Assembly: GCA_944388955.1 (NCBI GenBank)
Contig: CALXKJ010000006.1
Coordinates: forward strand, 1-64,000
Source of the DNA: an uncultured Spirochaetaceae bacterium
GTDB taxonomy: Bacteria > Spirochaetota > Spirochaetia > Sphaerochaetales > Sphaerochaetaceae
Reading direction: 5' to 3'
DNA length: 64,000 bases
The notes under the pieces were generated by a model, which was not told where the DNA came from, did no database searches, and worked only from the letters and a program-made list of their open reading frames with translations. How positions within the stretch are numbered: the stretch's first letter is position 1; each line of letters opens with the position of its first letter. Both the position numbers and the translations under genes were made by a program. Below, one piece after another: positions 25,299 through 34,246 of this stretch.

Positions 25299-26402
25299 AT
25301 GATAACGAGACCTGATTCGCCGCTTGGATATGCACTTGCTGCGGCAGAGACGATGATGAGGAAGTTCAAGGCAGAGGATCTGCCTCCGAAGGGCCATTTC
25401 CATTACCACCAGGGTGTCTTTCTCTCTGGCATGCTCAAGACGTCAGCTCTTACCGGTCGTGATGATATATTCGCTTATGCGAAGGATTGGATTGATTCAG
25501 TCTTCAATGATGATGGAAGCGCGAAGGATGTCAGCTACGGTGATCTTGATGACATACAGCCTGGTATTCTTCTTTATCCGATTTATGACAGGACAAAGGA
25601 TGAGAAATACAGGAAGGAGATGGATTTTGTCATCGGCGAGTATCTTGCATGCCCAAAATGCCAGAATGGTGGTCTCTATCATAAGGTAAGGCTTACTGGT
25701 CAGATGTGGCTTGATGGTCTTTACATGGCCGGTCCATTCGTTTCTGAATATGGCCGCCGCTTTGGGCATCCTGAGTATATCGAGGATATATATCATGAGA
25801 TTCTCACGATGAGAAAAGTGAATGAGGATCCTGTAACCGGTCTCTGGTACCATGCGTGGGATGAGACGAAGACTGCGGAGTGGGCAGACAGCGTTACCGG
25901 GCACTCTCATGAGTTCTGGGGTCGCTCAATCGGCTGGGTTCCTGTCGCTATTCTTGATGTCATGGATCAGATGGATTCTTCCGACCCACGCTGGAAGACT
26001 CTTGGTGATACCGCTGCAGATCTTCTCAATGCTGTAATGAAGTTCCAGGGTGAGGATGGCAGATGGTATCAGGTGGTGGATAAGATTCATGAAAAGGGCA
26101 ACTGGCCTGAGAATTCATGTTCATCACTCTTCGCCGCCGCTATAGCAAAGGCTGTGAGATATGGTGTCCTTCCAAAGGAAGCGGCTACATCAGCTCATAA
26201 GGCATTCAAAGGTGTTTCAGAGTCACTCGGATTCACTGAAGACGGAAATCTTGAGGTCGGCAATGTCTGTATCGGAACAGGTGTCGGTGATTATGATTTC
26301 TATATCCAGAGACCATGTTCTGTGAATGATCTTCATGGAGTCGGAGCATTCCTTCTGATGTGTGCTTCCATGGAGGAGCTCAGGAGATGGGAAAATGGCT
26401 GA
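25299..26402 (+). CDS. Glycoside hydrolase family 105, unsaturated uronyl hydrolase
   Basis: 367-aa (alpha/alpha)6 enzyme related to B. subtilis YteR/YesR. It removes the 4,5-unsaturated uronic acid left on oligosaccharides by lyases. Visible landmarks are HYHQGVFLSGM, MWLDGLYMAGPF (the Asp is the expected catalytic acid), GLWYHAWDE and HEFWGRSIGWVPVAI. No signal peptide, so cytoplasmic. AAGGAG lies upstream. It is the first gene of a tight four-gene run in which each gene overlaps or nearly touches the next. GH88 is the nearest alternative family. Confidence 0.87.
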   Translation: MITRPDSPLGYALAAAETMMRKFKAEDLPPKGHFHYHQGVFLSGMLKTSALTGRDDIFAYAKDWIDSVFNDDGSAKDVSYGDLDDIQPGILLYPIYDRTKDEKYRKEMDFVIGEYLACPKCQNGGLYHKVRLTGQMWLDGLYMAGPFVSEYGRRFGHPEYIEDIYHEILTMRKVNEDPVTGLWYHAWDETKTAEWADSVTGHSHEFWGRSIGWVPVAILDVMDQMDSSDPRWKTLGDTAADLLNAVMKFQGEDGRWYQVVDKIHEKGNWPENSCSSLFAAAIAKAVRYGVLPKEAATSAHKAFKGVSESLGFTEDGNLEVGNVCIGTGVGDYDFYIQRPCSVNDLHGVGAFLLMCASMEELRRWENG

Positions 26403-27846
26403 GGCTGAGAATCTTCTGCTGATTCAGGTCGATGAGTGGCCTGGTTATCTTCTCGGCGCGGAAGGACGCTCTCCTGTTATGACTCCCACCCTCGATGCGC
26501 TTGCGGAGGGTGGAATCAGATTCACCAATTGCCAGAGCTCCTGTCCTGTATGCATTCCAGCACGCCGCTCTCTAATGACTGGCACATATCCGTCAACGCA
26601 TGGTGACAGGGTTTATTCAGATCACATGCCGATGCCCGATATGGAAACCCTCGCAGGAGCTTTCAGGAAAGCCGGATTCCAGACATATGCAGTAGGAAAG
26701 CTTCATGTCTATCCTCAGAGAAGCAGAATCGGATTCGATGACTGCATCCTCATGGAGGAAGGCCGCTATGAGATGGGCTCCATAGATGATTACCAGATCT
26801 GGTTAGGGGAACATGGCTACACGGGTCGTGAGTTCGAGCATGCCATGGGCAATAACACATATTACACAAGGCCATGGCATCTGCCAGATGAGACTCATCC
26901 TACCGTATGGGCAACTGATATGATGTGCCGCACTATAATGCGCAGGGATCCGGATCGTCCTTTCTTCTACTATATGTCCTATCAGTTCCCGCATCCGCCG
27001 CTTGTGCCTCTTCAGAGCTATCTTGATATGTATGATCTCGATGAGATCGAGGTTCCTGAAGCGGAGGACGATGACTGGAATGGCAGATATGATGTCCTCA
27101 GGTTCTTCACTGATGACGGTAAGGCTTACAGTCATAAGGAGAAGAAACTCGCGCTCCGTGCTTTCTATGCGCAATGCACGCTTATCGATCACCAGATAAG
27201 AAGAATCATAGGCACTCTCAGGGAGAATGGACTTCTCGACAAGACTGTCATAGGTTTCGTAAGTGACCATGGTGACATGCTCTTCAATCATGGCATGGTA
27301 GCAAAGCGTGTTTTCTACAATGAGTCATCCAACGTCCCATTCATTCTGTCTGGAAAACCGCTTGAGAAATACAGAGGCACTGTGACAGACAAGCTCTGCT
27401 CGCTTGAGGATATCATGCCGACACTTCTCAATATCTTCTCCATCCCAGTTCCGGATACAGTGGAAGGAATCGATATTCTTTCTGAAGATAAGCCAATGCT
27501 CTTTGGTGAGATTTCAGAAGGAATCAAAGCGACGAGGATGGCAACAGACGGTCGTTTCAAGCTCATCTATTACCCATATGGGAATGTGAAACAGCTCTTT
27601 GATATCTCTGCAGATCCAGGTGAACATCATGATCTTTCTGGCATGGAGGAATATGCCGGAATCGAGGAGAAGCTTGAGAAATACCTTATCAGCAATCTTC
27701 ATGGCAAAGATGATCTGGAATGGGTGAAAGATGGAAAGCTCGCTGGCTATCCAGCAGATGGAAGGAAACTTCCATTCAGCTATGATCTTGTGAATCAGAG
27801 AGGCCTTCATTGGCCACTCCCGTCAGAGTACAAGAAGACACTTTAG
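26395..27846 (+). CDS. Formylglycine-dependent sulfatase, Cys type, cytoplasmic
   Basis: 483 aa starting at ATG 26395, which overlaps the GH105 gene by 8 bp and has AGGAG upstream; an earlier in-frame start is unsupported. The alkaline-phosphatase-superfamily N-terminus is typical (LLLIQVDEW, then the formylglycine site CIPARRSLMTG with CxPxR near residue 50, and GKLHVYPQRSRIGFDD); the metal site VSDHGDM appears later. It hydrolyses sulfate esters, presumably on an imported oligosaccharide. No signal peptide, whereas most bacterial polysaccharide sulfatases are exported. Maturation is expected from the upstream radical-SAM enzyme. Substrate unknown. Confidence 0.9.
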   Translation: MAEAENLLLIQVDEWPGYLLGAEGRSPVMTPTLDALAEGGIRFTNCQSSCPVCIPARRSLMTGTYPSTHGDRVYSDHMPMPDMETLAGAFRKAGFQTYAVGKLHVYPQRSRIGFDDCILMEEGRYEMGSIDDYQIWLGEHGYTGREFEHAMGNNTYYTRPWHLPDETHPTVWATDMMCRTIMRRDPDRPFFYYMSYQFPHPPLVPLQSYLDMYDLDEIEVPEAEDDDWNGRYDVLRFFTDDGKAYSHKEKKLALRAFYAQCTLIDHQIRRIIGTLRENGLLDKTVIGFVSDHGDMLFNHGMVAKRVFYNESSNVPFILSGKPLEKYRGTVTDKLCSLEDIMPTLLNIFSIPVPDTVEGIDILSEDKPMLFGEISEGIKATRMATDGRFKLIYYPYGNVKQLFDISADPGEHHDLSGMEEYAGIEEKLEKYLISNLHGKDDLEWVKDGKLAGYPADGRKLPFSYDLVNQRGLHWPLPSEYKKTL

Positions 27847-27855
27847 GAGGTGTGC

Positions 27856-28515
27856 ATGCCGAAGCTCATATATTCCAATAAGCTTTCATGTCCGGAGGAC
27901 GTGAAGGACTTCATTCTCGAGGGCTCTGCTGATATCTCATTCGTTGACGGCAAAATGCGGATGGAGAATGCAATAAGCCCGGAAGCTGGACAGAAAGCCA
28001 ACTATGTTTTCTGGTGTCCCGAGGTATTCCCTTCGGATGTTGAGATTTCCTGGTCATTCAGACCTATAAAGGAGCCTGGGCTTGCTATGATGTTCTTCTC
28101 GGCAATGGGCAGGAACGGAAAGCCTATAACCGATTCATCCTTGCAGAAAAGGACAGGGGAATACAACCTCTATCATCATGGGGATATCAATGCATTCCAT
28201 GTCTCATACTTCCGGAGGAAGGAGAAGGATGAAAGGGAATTCCATACATGCAATCTCCGCAAAAGCTATGGTTTCTATCTTGTAGCTCAGGGCGGGGATC
28301 CAATCCCGGATGCCGCTGATGCAGCGGAGTCTTACAGGATAAAGATACAGAAGAAGGGTACAGATGTCCGTTTCTCGATAAATGATCTCGAGCTCTTCGT
28401 CTTCCACGATGACGGGAAGGAATATGGCCCGCTTCTCACTGGAGGCTCGATAGGCTTCAGGCAGCTCGCGCCGATGATTGGCGAGTATTCTGATCTGGAG
28501 GTTTATGCATTATGA
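27856..28515 (+). CDS. DUF1961 family protein (YesU-like)
   Basis: 219 aa. The ATG at 27856 follows AGGAGG (27845-27850); an earlier GTG overlaps that site. The jelly-roll-like composition and segments (FWCPEVFPSDVEISWSFRP, GEYNLYHHGDINAFHVSYFRR, GGSIGFRQLAPM) match DUF1961, whose B. subtilis member YesU lies in the rhamnogalacturonan cluster. Enzyme activity of the family is not established to my knowledge. No signal peptide. It is translationally coupled to the next gene by a 4-bp overlap. Confidence 0.75.
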   Translation: MPKLIYSNKLSCPEDVKDFILEGSADISFVDGKMRMENAISPEAGQKANYVFWCPEVFPSDVEISWSFRPIKEPGLAMMFFSAMGRNGKPITDSSLQKRTGEYNLYHHGDINAFHVSYFRRKEKDEREFHTCNLRKSYGFYLVAQGGDPIPDAADAAESYRIKIQKKGTDVRFSINDLELFVFHDDGKEYGPLLTGGSIGFRQLAPMIGEYSDLEVYAL

Positions 28516-31097
28516 AGATGCACCTTCTCAAAGGCCGCAACCGCTCTGGTTATGCGGTCTTTTCTACAATCTGGAATAAAGGTGAAGTGAAAGACGGTGA
28601 GTGCTTCACTCTCACTGACTCAGAAGGAAAAAAGATCCCTGTACAGTCGAGGACGGCCGCTTACTATCCTGATGGCTCAGTCAAATGGGCATTCCATGCA
28701 GCTGACACTAACGCCCTTACCGATGAGATAACCATTGAGAAAGGCGGTAATGCCCCTCTCGATAAGCTCCAGATTTCAGAAGATGAGGAAGCTATCAGGA
28801 TAAAAGGCCATCATCTTTCATTCACTGCTCCAAAAGAAGGTGGGCATGTGCTTGAGGATATCTCCATAGATAGTCGCACTATCTCGCCTTGGGCTGATCT
28901 TCCGCTTGTTATGGAAGAGCATGATGGAAACGTTATCCGCCGTGTAGATTACATGACTGATGTGAAAAGCGCTGTGCTGGAAGTATCAGGACCGATTTAT
29001 GCCACAGTTGCAATACGCGGAATACATCGCTCTGAATCAGGCAGAAAGCTCATTCCTTTCATTCTCCGTGTTTCCATAGGCTATGAATCGGAGAAGCTCG
29101 ACATCGAGCACACGATGATTCTCGATGTGGATGCTGAGCATGATTTCCTTAAAGGGCTTGGCATGCGCTTTGCTGTGAAAATGTCGGGAATGAATGCTAA
29201 TAGGCATTTTGAGACGCTTCTCGATCATGGTGTCTTCCACGAGTGCTCTGATCTTCTTCTCACATGGCGTCCCAAACCCGATATCCCGCGCTATGAAGCT
29301 CAGCTGAGAGGCGAGCGGGTGGAAGAGAGTCAGGAGCTTTCTGATTCAATCCCGTCATGGGACAGCTGGATGCTCTATCAGGCAGGGCCTGAAGGCTTCT
29401 CCATAAGGAAGAAGACAGGAATCAGGAATGTCTCATCGATTCCTGCTTGTTATGGCCATAGAGCACCAGGTGCTGTGGCTGTCGGCTCAGAGAATGGCTC
29501 TCTGATGCTTCTTGCTTCAGACTTCTGGGAAAGATTTCCTGCATCATTATGGGCTGAGGACGTGACAAAGGATGAAGCTAAGCTTTCATTCTGGTTTATC
29601 ACGCCAGATGCGGAAGCCTATGATTTCAGGCATTATACTGACACAGGTTATGACCAGACGTATTATGAGGGCTTCCCTGTAAAGGGTGGAGATCCTGATG
29701 GGATTGCTTCCACAACACGCTTCAGCGTGATGCCTTCTCTGGATATCATTCCATCTGAAGAGAAGATGGCGAAAGCGTCTGCAGAGACAAGAAAGCCCGC
29801 TGTCTATGTTCTGATGCCTGAGGAGTATCATAAAAAGCGTGCATTCGGCTACTGGTCGCTTCCAAGCCGTTCAACTGAGATGGAAAACTGGGTTGAAGAC
29901 CAGCTTGAGAAAGCTTTTGACTTCTGCAGGAAAGAAATCGAAAGAAGATCATGGTATGGCTACTTCAACTATGGTGACTTCATGCACACCTATGATGAAT
30001 TCCGCCATGTCTGGCGCTATGACATGGGTGGATATGCCTGGCAGAACACCGAGCTGTGTCCTACATACTGGCTGTGGCTTTATTTCCTTAGAACTGGACG
30101 TGAAGATGTCTTCTCGATAGCGGAGGCGATGGTCCGTCATACTTCGGAGACGGATATTTACCACAGCGGCAGATTCCTCGGCTTAGGCTCAAGGCACAAT
30201 GTCATCCATTGGGGATGCTCATGCAAAGAAGCAAGAATCGCCATGGCAGGCCATGACCGTTTCTGCTATTACCTGACTGGGGATCCCCGGCTTGGAGAGG
30301 TCATGGAGGAAGTGAAGGATGCTGAGACAGCACTGCTTGAGACAGATCCTCTACGGTTCTTCTATGACAGAAATGAGATGGAATATCCTACACATGCGAG
30401 AAGCGGCCCTGACTGGTCCGCGCTTGTCTCCAACTGGATGACGGAGTGGGAGAGACATAACGACAAGCGTTATCTCGATAAAATACAGGCTGGTATAGAG
30501 ACAATAGCCAAGGCTCCGCTCCGCCTTGTTTCCGGCCCTGATTTCGAGTTCGATCCCGCTACATGCCGTCTCAGGTATATCGGGGAGCGCACTACAGGGG
30601 GCACACATCTCCAGGTATGCCTTGGCGCTTCTGAGATATGGACTGAGCTTGCTATTCTTCTCGATAATCCGGAGTGGAGCGACATGGTTGCCGAGCTTGG
30701 AAGATTCTACTATCTCGACAGAGATGAGCAGATTAAGGCTTCAGACGGAATAATAGGGGACAGGGCTTTCACGCTTCCATTCATGGCAGCTGCAATCGCG
30801 GCATATGGCGCGAAGCATTATGATGACCATGAAACGGGAAGAAAGGTCTGGCGTAATCTCTTCGGTCTCATAATGAAGGAAGGGGTGATAGACGGCTTCA
30901 CACCGCATATTGAGAAGAACGCTGGAAACCAGGCTGAGCTTGAAGAGCTCGGCTGGGCTAAGACGAATCTCTTCTCGCAGTGGTGTCTCAATGCAATCGT
31001 CGCTCTCGATTTTGTCCGTGATGATATGCCCAGAACCCTTGAGAAAGCGCTGGAACTCGTGAAGGATTATCCTGCGGATCTTTTCCATTCATCATAA
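28512..31097 (+). CDS. PL26/YetA-like exo-rhamnogalacturonan lyase family protein
   Basis: 861-aa protein whose N-terminus (SGYAVFSTIWNKGEV, PVQSRTAAYYPDGSVKWAF) and long alpha-helical C-terminus (WSALVSNWMTEWERHNDKRY) match the three-domain PcRGLX/YetA architecture: RIFT barrel, central beta-sandwich, alpha/alpha toroid. The characterised Penicillium enzyme of this type releases unsaturated galacturonosyl-rhamnose from rhamnogalacturonan I, the substrate class of GH105. No signal peptide, so it would act on imported fragments. Last gene of the run; a strong terminator follows. The family match is from remembered motifs; activity is inferred. Confidence 0.72.
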   Translation: MKMHLLKGRNRSGYAVFSTIWNKGEVKDGECFTLTDSEGKKIPVQSRTAAYYPDGSVKWAFHAADTNALTDEITIEKGGNAPLDKLQISEDEEAIRIKGHHLSFTAPKEGGHVLEDISIDSRTISPWADLPLVMEEHDGNVIRRVDYMTDVKSAVLEVSGPIYATVAIRGIHRSESGRKLIPFILRVSIGYESEKLDIEHTMILDVDAEHDFLKGLGMRFAVKMSGMNANRHFETLLDHGVFHECSDLLLTWRPKPDIPRYEAQLRGERVEESQELSDSIPSWDSWMLYQAGPEGFSIRKKTGIRNVSSIPACYGHRAPGAVAVGSENGSLMLLASDFWERFPASLWAEDVTKDEAKLSFWFITPDAEAYDFRHYTDTGYDQTYYEGFPVKGGDPDGIASTTRFSVMPSLDIIPSEEKMAKASAETRKPAVYVLMPEEYHKKRAFGYWSLPSRSTEMENWVEDQLEKAFDFCRKEIERRSWYGYFNYGDFMHTYDEFRHVWRYDMGGYAWQNTELCPTYWLWLYFLRTGREDVFSIAEAMVRHTSETDIYHSGRFLGLGSRHNVIHWGCSCKEARIAMAGHDRFCYYLTGDPRLGEVMEEVKDAETALLETDPLRFFYDRNEMEYPTHARSGPDWSALVSNWMTEWERHNDKRYLDKIQAGIETIAKAPLRLVSGPDFEFDPATCRLRYIGERTTGGTHLQVCLGASEIWTELAILLDNPEWSDMVAELGRFYYLDRDEQIKASDGIIGDRAFTLPFMAAAIAAYGAKHYDDHETGRKVWRNLFGLIMKEGVIDGFTPHIEKNAGNQAELEELGWAKTNLFSQWCLNAIVALDFVRDDMPRTLEKALELVKDYPADLFHSS

Positions 31098-31103
31098 TCA
31101 ATC

Positions 31104-31139
31104 AGGGTTGTTCAAAAGCTTATGCTTCTGAGCAACCCT
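31104..31139 (+). terminator. Intrinsic terminator after the lyase gene
   Basis: AGGGTTGTTCA (31104-31114) pairs with TGAGCAACCCT (31129-31139) over 11 positions with one wobble. TTTCT follows. Confidence 0.8.
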
Positions 31140-31199
31140 TTCTACCGCTAATGGCAATCATTCTGGTGTTTCTAGATTTTGTCTTAATAATGATAGAAT

Positions 31200-31218
31200 T
31201 ATGCTAGAAAATAGCATA
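31200..31218. promoter_or_regulatory. Palindromic operator candidate of the toxin-antitoxin operon
   Basis: TATGCTA (31200-31206), GAAAA, TAGCATA (31212-31218): a perfect dyad about 50 bp upstream of the antitoxin start. This is where Phd/YefM antitoxins normally bind to repress their own operon. Confidence 0.6.
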
Positions 31219-31268
31219 TATTATGTATTGATTGATAATATTCTGAGATGAATGTGGAGGTTTGCATG

Positions 31269-31529
31269 ATGAATATCAGACCTGTTACAGATCTCCGGAA
31301 TAAGTTTTCCGAGATTGAGCAGATGGTCAGCGAGGGCGAGCCCGTATATCTTACGAAGAATGGATACGGTACGATGGTAGTGCTCAGTATTGATGAATAT
31401 TCGAACATGATTTCCATGATTGATGCAAAGCTTGCTGAATCTGAGATGATTGCCAATGCAACATCTAAGAGATACTCGCACGATGAGGTGTTCGGCAGAA
31501 TCAGAGAGTTTATCGATAATGGCAGATGA
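31269..31529 (+). CDS. Phd/YefM-family antitoxin
   Basis: 86 aa beginning MNIRPVTDLRNKFSEIE, with TGGAGG 8 nt upstream; an ATG 3 bp earlier or at 31248 is possible. The N-terminal half is the Phd/YefM DNA-binding fold (DLRNKFSEIEQMVSEGEPVYLTKNG), and the C-terminal half is a flexible acidic toxin-binding tail. The toxin starts 11 bp before its stop. The antitoxin should neutralise the toxin and, with it, repress at the upstream palindrome. Confidence 0.88.
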   Translation: MNIRPVTDLRNKFSEIEQMVSEGEPVYLTKNGYGTMVVLSIDEYSNMISMIDAKLAESEMIANATSKRYSHDEVFGRIREFIDNGR

Positions 31530-31833
31530 GCAGAAAGTAAGATACCTACCAACATTCTATTATGATTTACTTTCCACAGTTACGTATATCAAAGATGTAC
31601 TGATGAATCCTGCTGCAGCCCGGCAGCTTGTAAATGATGTGGAATCCACTATTCTTGAGACATCTAAGAATCCAGGAATATTCGAGCCGTATCGAGCAGA
31701 AAGGAAACTTGAAAAAACATATTATCGAGTAAAGGTTCGGAATTATTACATATTCTATACAATTGAAGAAGATGGGATAATGGAAGTCTGTCGTCTGGTC
31801 TATGCAAGGAGCATGCTCCGTCCTTGGCAATGA
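31519..31833 (+). CDS. RelE/ParE-superfamily toxin
   Basis: 104 aa. The start is ATG 31519 inside the antitoxin gene; the longer open frame is the antitoxin in another phase. It shows the small RelE/ParE fold pattern: N-terminal helix with YDLLSTVTYIKDVL, central RQLVNDVESTILETSKNPG, then strands KTYYRVKVRNYYIFYTIEED and a C-terminal VYARSML. Whether it cleaves mRNA (RelE) or poisons gyrase (ParE) cannot be told from sequence. The pair sits inside the carbohydrate locus between the lyase and importer operons. Confidence 0.85.
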   Translation: MADEQKVRYLPTFYYDLLSTVTYIKDVLMNPAAARQLVNDVESTILETSKNPGIFEPYRAERKLEKTYYRVKVRNYYIFYTIEEDGIMEVCRLVYARSMLRPWQ

Positions 31834-32026
31834 GGGCTCTATCCAATTAGATAGCTTGGAAATCATTAATATCAAGCATAGCTGACTCCCTGTCTCTTTT
31901 GAGATACAGCCATCATGCTGAGCATAACTCATCGAATAGAATGCCCGTGCATTGGGGTATCTTGCATTGAGTGCTGAGTAAATCCCTCTCATTCAAAAGC
32001 AATAATCAAAGTTTCGAATGAAAACA

Positions 32027-32042
32027 GGCCTCCGAAGAGGCC
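32027..32042 (-). terminator. Terminator after the sugar-binding protein gene
   Basis: GGCCTC (32027-32032), CGAA, GAGGCC (32037-32042). On the minus strand this reads GGCCTC-TTCG-GAGGCC followed by TGTTTTC, with a stable UUCG-type loop. Confidence 0.75.
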
Positions 32043-32064
32043 CGTTGCTGTTAGGCTCCAGCTA

Positions 32065-33393
32065 TTACTGCTGTGACTGCATGTAAAGCTGATAGTTCTT
32101 GTTAAGCTGAGTAAGCTGAGCTGCCCAGCTGTCGAGGAACTCTTTTGCGTCTCTCTGTCCAAGGATGACTTCCTGGAGACCTCTCTCTGCGAAATTCGTG
32201 TGGAGATCTGCCCAGCCTGGCATGTTGAACGGAAGAGTTACAAGTACGCAGTTTCCAGAAAGGAGTGCGTCTGCAGCCTGCTTCATCTGAGGAATATCAG
32301 CAACCCATTCATCCTGCAGAGCCTGTGTGTTTGTAGGAATCTGGCCGATTTCTCTGTTGAAGTAGCTTGTTGCCTCGTGGCTGTTTACGAAAGAAATCCA
32401 TCTGAAAGCTTCCTCTGGGTGCTTGCTGTCTGCGAAGATTACGTTGCATGTAGCGCCATTGGAAACGATGACCTCTGTATCTTCGAGGGACTTTACAGCG
32501 GAAAGAGCTGTGAAGTTCTCTGGTCCGAGTGTGTCAGCGTGCTGGCCATATGAGCCAAGGTTGTGGAACATGATAGCGGCAGAACCTGAATCGAATTCAG
32601 CAATCATCTCATTAACACCGTTTGTGATGTCACTCTCAGCTGTTGCATTCATATAAAGATCTGCGAAAGCCTCAAGGAATTCAACGTGCTCAGGTGCATT
32701 GATTGTTGCGTTGCCATTCTCGTCGAATGAGTTCGCGATTCCTGAATACATATAGAGCATCTGCTCAAGCTGCTGTGATGAGCCAGCGCCGCCGCGGAGA
32801 GCGAATCCATACTGTCCCTTTGACTTGTCTGTGAGCTTGTATGCTGCATCGAAGATAGACATCCAGTCGTCTGGGATTTCCATTCCAGCTTCCTCGAACA
32901 TCTTTGTGTTGTACCATACAGCAGGAAGTGTCTGGCTGAATGCCATACCGTATGTCTTGCCATTAGGATCCATCATCCTGATTGATTCCTGTGCTATGTC
33001 AAGAAGGTACTGGCTTCCATCCCATGCTGCGATGTAATCATCAAGTGCAAGGAGACCCTTCTGAACGATGAAATCGCTCATCCATGTCTGTGTGATGATA
33101 CCGCAGTCAGGAGCTGTATGAGACTGTACTGCGAGACTGTATTTTGACTTTGCCTCTGAGTTCGGGACTGGTACGAAGTTTACCTTGATGTCCGGGTTCT
33201 CAGCTTCAAACTCAGCGATGAGATTTGTGAAGATCTCTGTTCTGATAGGGGAGGCGTTGTTATCCCAATAAGTGATCTCGACAACACCATTCTCTGTCTC
33301 GGCAGCCGCTTCATTCGACTCCTTTTTGCCTCCTGCGAAGGCCATCATTGTCCCGAGCATCAGGACAATAAGAATAGTCAATGCTTTCTTCAT
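32065..33393 (-). CDS. Sugar ABC transporter substrate-binding protein
   Basis: 442-aa exported binding protein of family 1. The signal peptide is MKKALTILIVLMLGTMMAFA followed by GGKKES, a form common in spirochaete solute-binding proteins. The mature part has VVEITYWDNNASP, NPDIKVNFVPVPNSEAKSKY and the WYNTKMFEEAGM hinge segment seen in oligosaccharide binders. It is the last gene of a three-gene operon (permease, permease, binding protein), reversed from the usual order. Context suggests rhamnogalacturonan-type or sulfated uronic oligosaccharides as ligand. Confidence 0.93.
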   Translation of the reverse strand: MKKALTILIVLMLGTMMAFAGGKKESNEAAAETENGVVEITYWDNNASPIRTEIFTNLIAEFEAENPDIKVNFVPVPNSEAKSKYSLAVQSHTAPDCGIITQTWMSDFIVQKGLLALDDYIAAWDGSQYLLDIAQESIRMMDPNGKTYGMAFSQTLPAVWYNTKMFEEAGMEIPDDWMSIFDAAYKLTDKSKGQYGFALRGGAGSSQQLEQMLYMYSGIANSFDENGNATINAPEHVEFLEAFADLYMNATAESDITNGVNEMIAEFDSGSAAIMFHNLGSYGQHADTLGPENFTALSAVKSLEDTEVIVSNGATCNVIFADSKHPEEAFRWISFVNSHEATSYFNREIGQIPTNTQALQDEWVADIPQMKQAADALLSGNCVLVTLPFNMPGWADLHTNFAERGLQEVILGQRDAKEFLDSWAAQLTQLNKNYQLYMQSQQ

Positions 33394-33411
33394 TTTTATA
33401 ACTCCTTTATA

Positions 33412-34245
33412 TTAGCCTTTTACTGCACCGCCAAGTCCATTCACCAGATACTTCTGGAGATATGCGAACAGCAGTACAGGAATACTCATTGCGATGATTG
33501 CACCTGCAGCAAGTGCACCATACTCGACGTTATACTCACCCTGCATCATTCTCAGTCCGATAGGAATCGTATACTTTGATGCATCGCTGAGGAACATAAG
33601 GGAGAAGAGGAATTCATTCCAGATACCGATGAATGAGAATGCACCGCATGTCACGATACCAGGAACAAGCATCGGGATGACGATTCTGACGACACCTCCG
33701 AATCTTGAGCAGCCGTCAATCTGGGCAGCTTCCTCAAGTGAATATGGAATGCCTGTTATGAAGCCTCTCATGAGAACTGTTATGAACGGGAAGTTCAGCG
33801 TGATACATACCAGAGCAACCGATGTGAGTGTTCCTACAAGCCCGACTTTATTGAAAGTATCGAAAAGAGGGATAAGGAGCACTGCGTGAGGGATGAACTG
33901 GATACAGAGCACCATGCCCATGAAAAGTATCTTTCCCTTGAACTTATAGCGTGCGAGCGCATAACCGGCCATTATGGCGATGACACAGATGAAGAATACC
34001 GATGCCAGTGAGACCTTGAGTGAGTTGAGGAAGTAGAGGCTGAAGTTTGAGGCAACCCAGGCTTCCGAATAGTTCTCGAGCGTGAACGGGTTAGGTATGT
34101 ACTGGACCGGGCGCTGGAGAATACCAGCATCTGTCTTCAGAGATGTTGCTATTGCCCAGTAGATCGGGAGGAGTACGAATATCGAGATGATGATAAGCGG
34201 CAGCCATCTGAGAAACACTGCTTCTCTTGTTCTTCTAGCATTCAT
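33412..34245 (-). CDS. Carbohydrate ABC transporter permease (MalG/YesQ type)
   Basis: 277-aa inner-membrane protein with about six helices. The ATPase-contact EAA loop is visible as EEAAQIDGCSRFGGVVRIVIPML near residue 190. It starts directly after its partner permease (1-bp gap) and 18 bp before the binding-protein gene, which has its own Shine-Dalgarno sequence. Together with the other permease it forms the translocation pore. Confidence 0.93.
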   Translation of the reverse strand: MNARRTREAVFLRWLPLIIISIFVLLPIYWAIATSLKTDAGILQRPVQYIPNPFTLENYSEAWVASNFSLYFLNSLKVSLASVFFICVIAIMAGYALARYKFKGKILFMGMVLCIQFIPHAVLLIPLFDTFNKVGLVGTLTSVALVCITLNFPFITVLMRGFITGIPYSLEEAAQIDGCSRFGGVVRIVIPMLVPGIVTCGAFSFIGIWNEFLFSLMFLSDASKYTIPIGLRMMQGEYNVEYGALAAGAIIAMSIPVLLFAYLQKYLVNGLGGAVKG

Positions 34246-34246
34246 A

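Noticed and set aside
31567-31992. Minus-strand frame of 141 codons across the toxin gene and the following gap
   Set aside because: Most of it is antisense to the toxin, and the start lacks a ribosome-binding site. The first 45 residues look protein-like, but I could not assign them, so at most it is a degenerate fragment.
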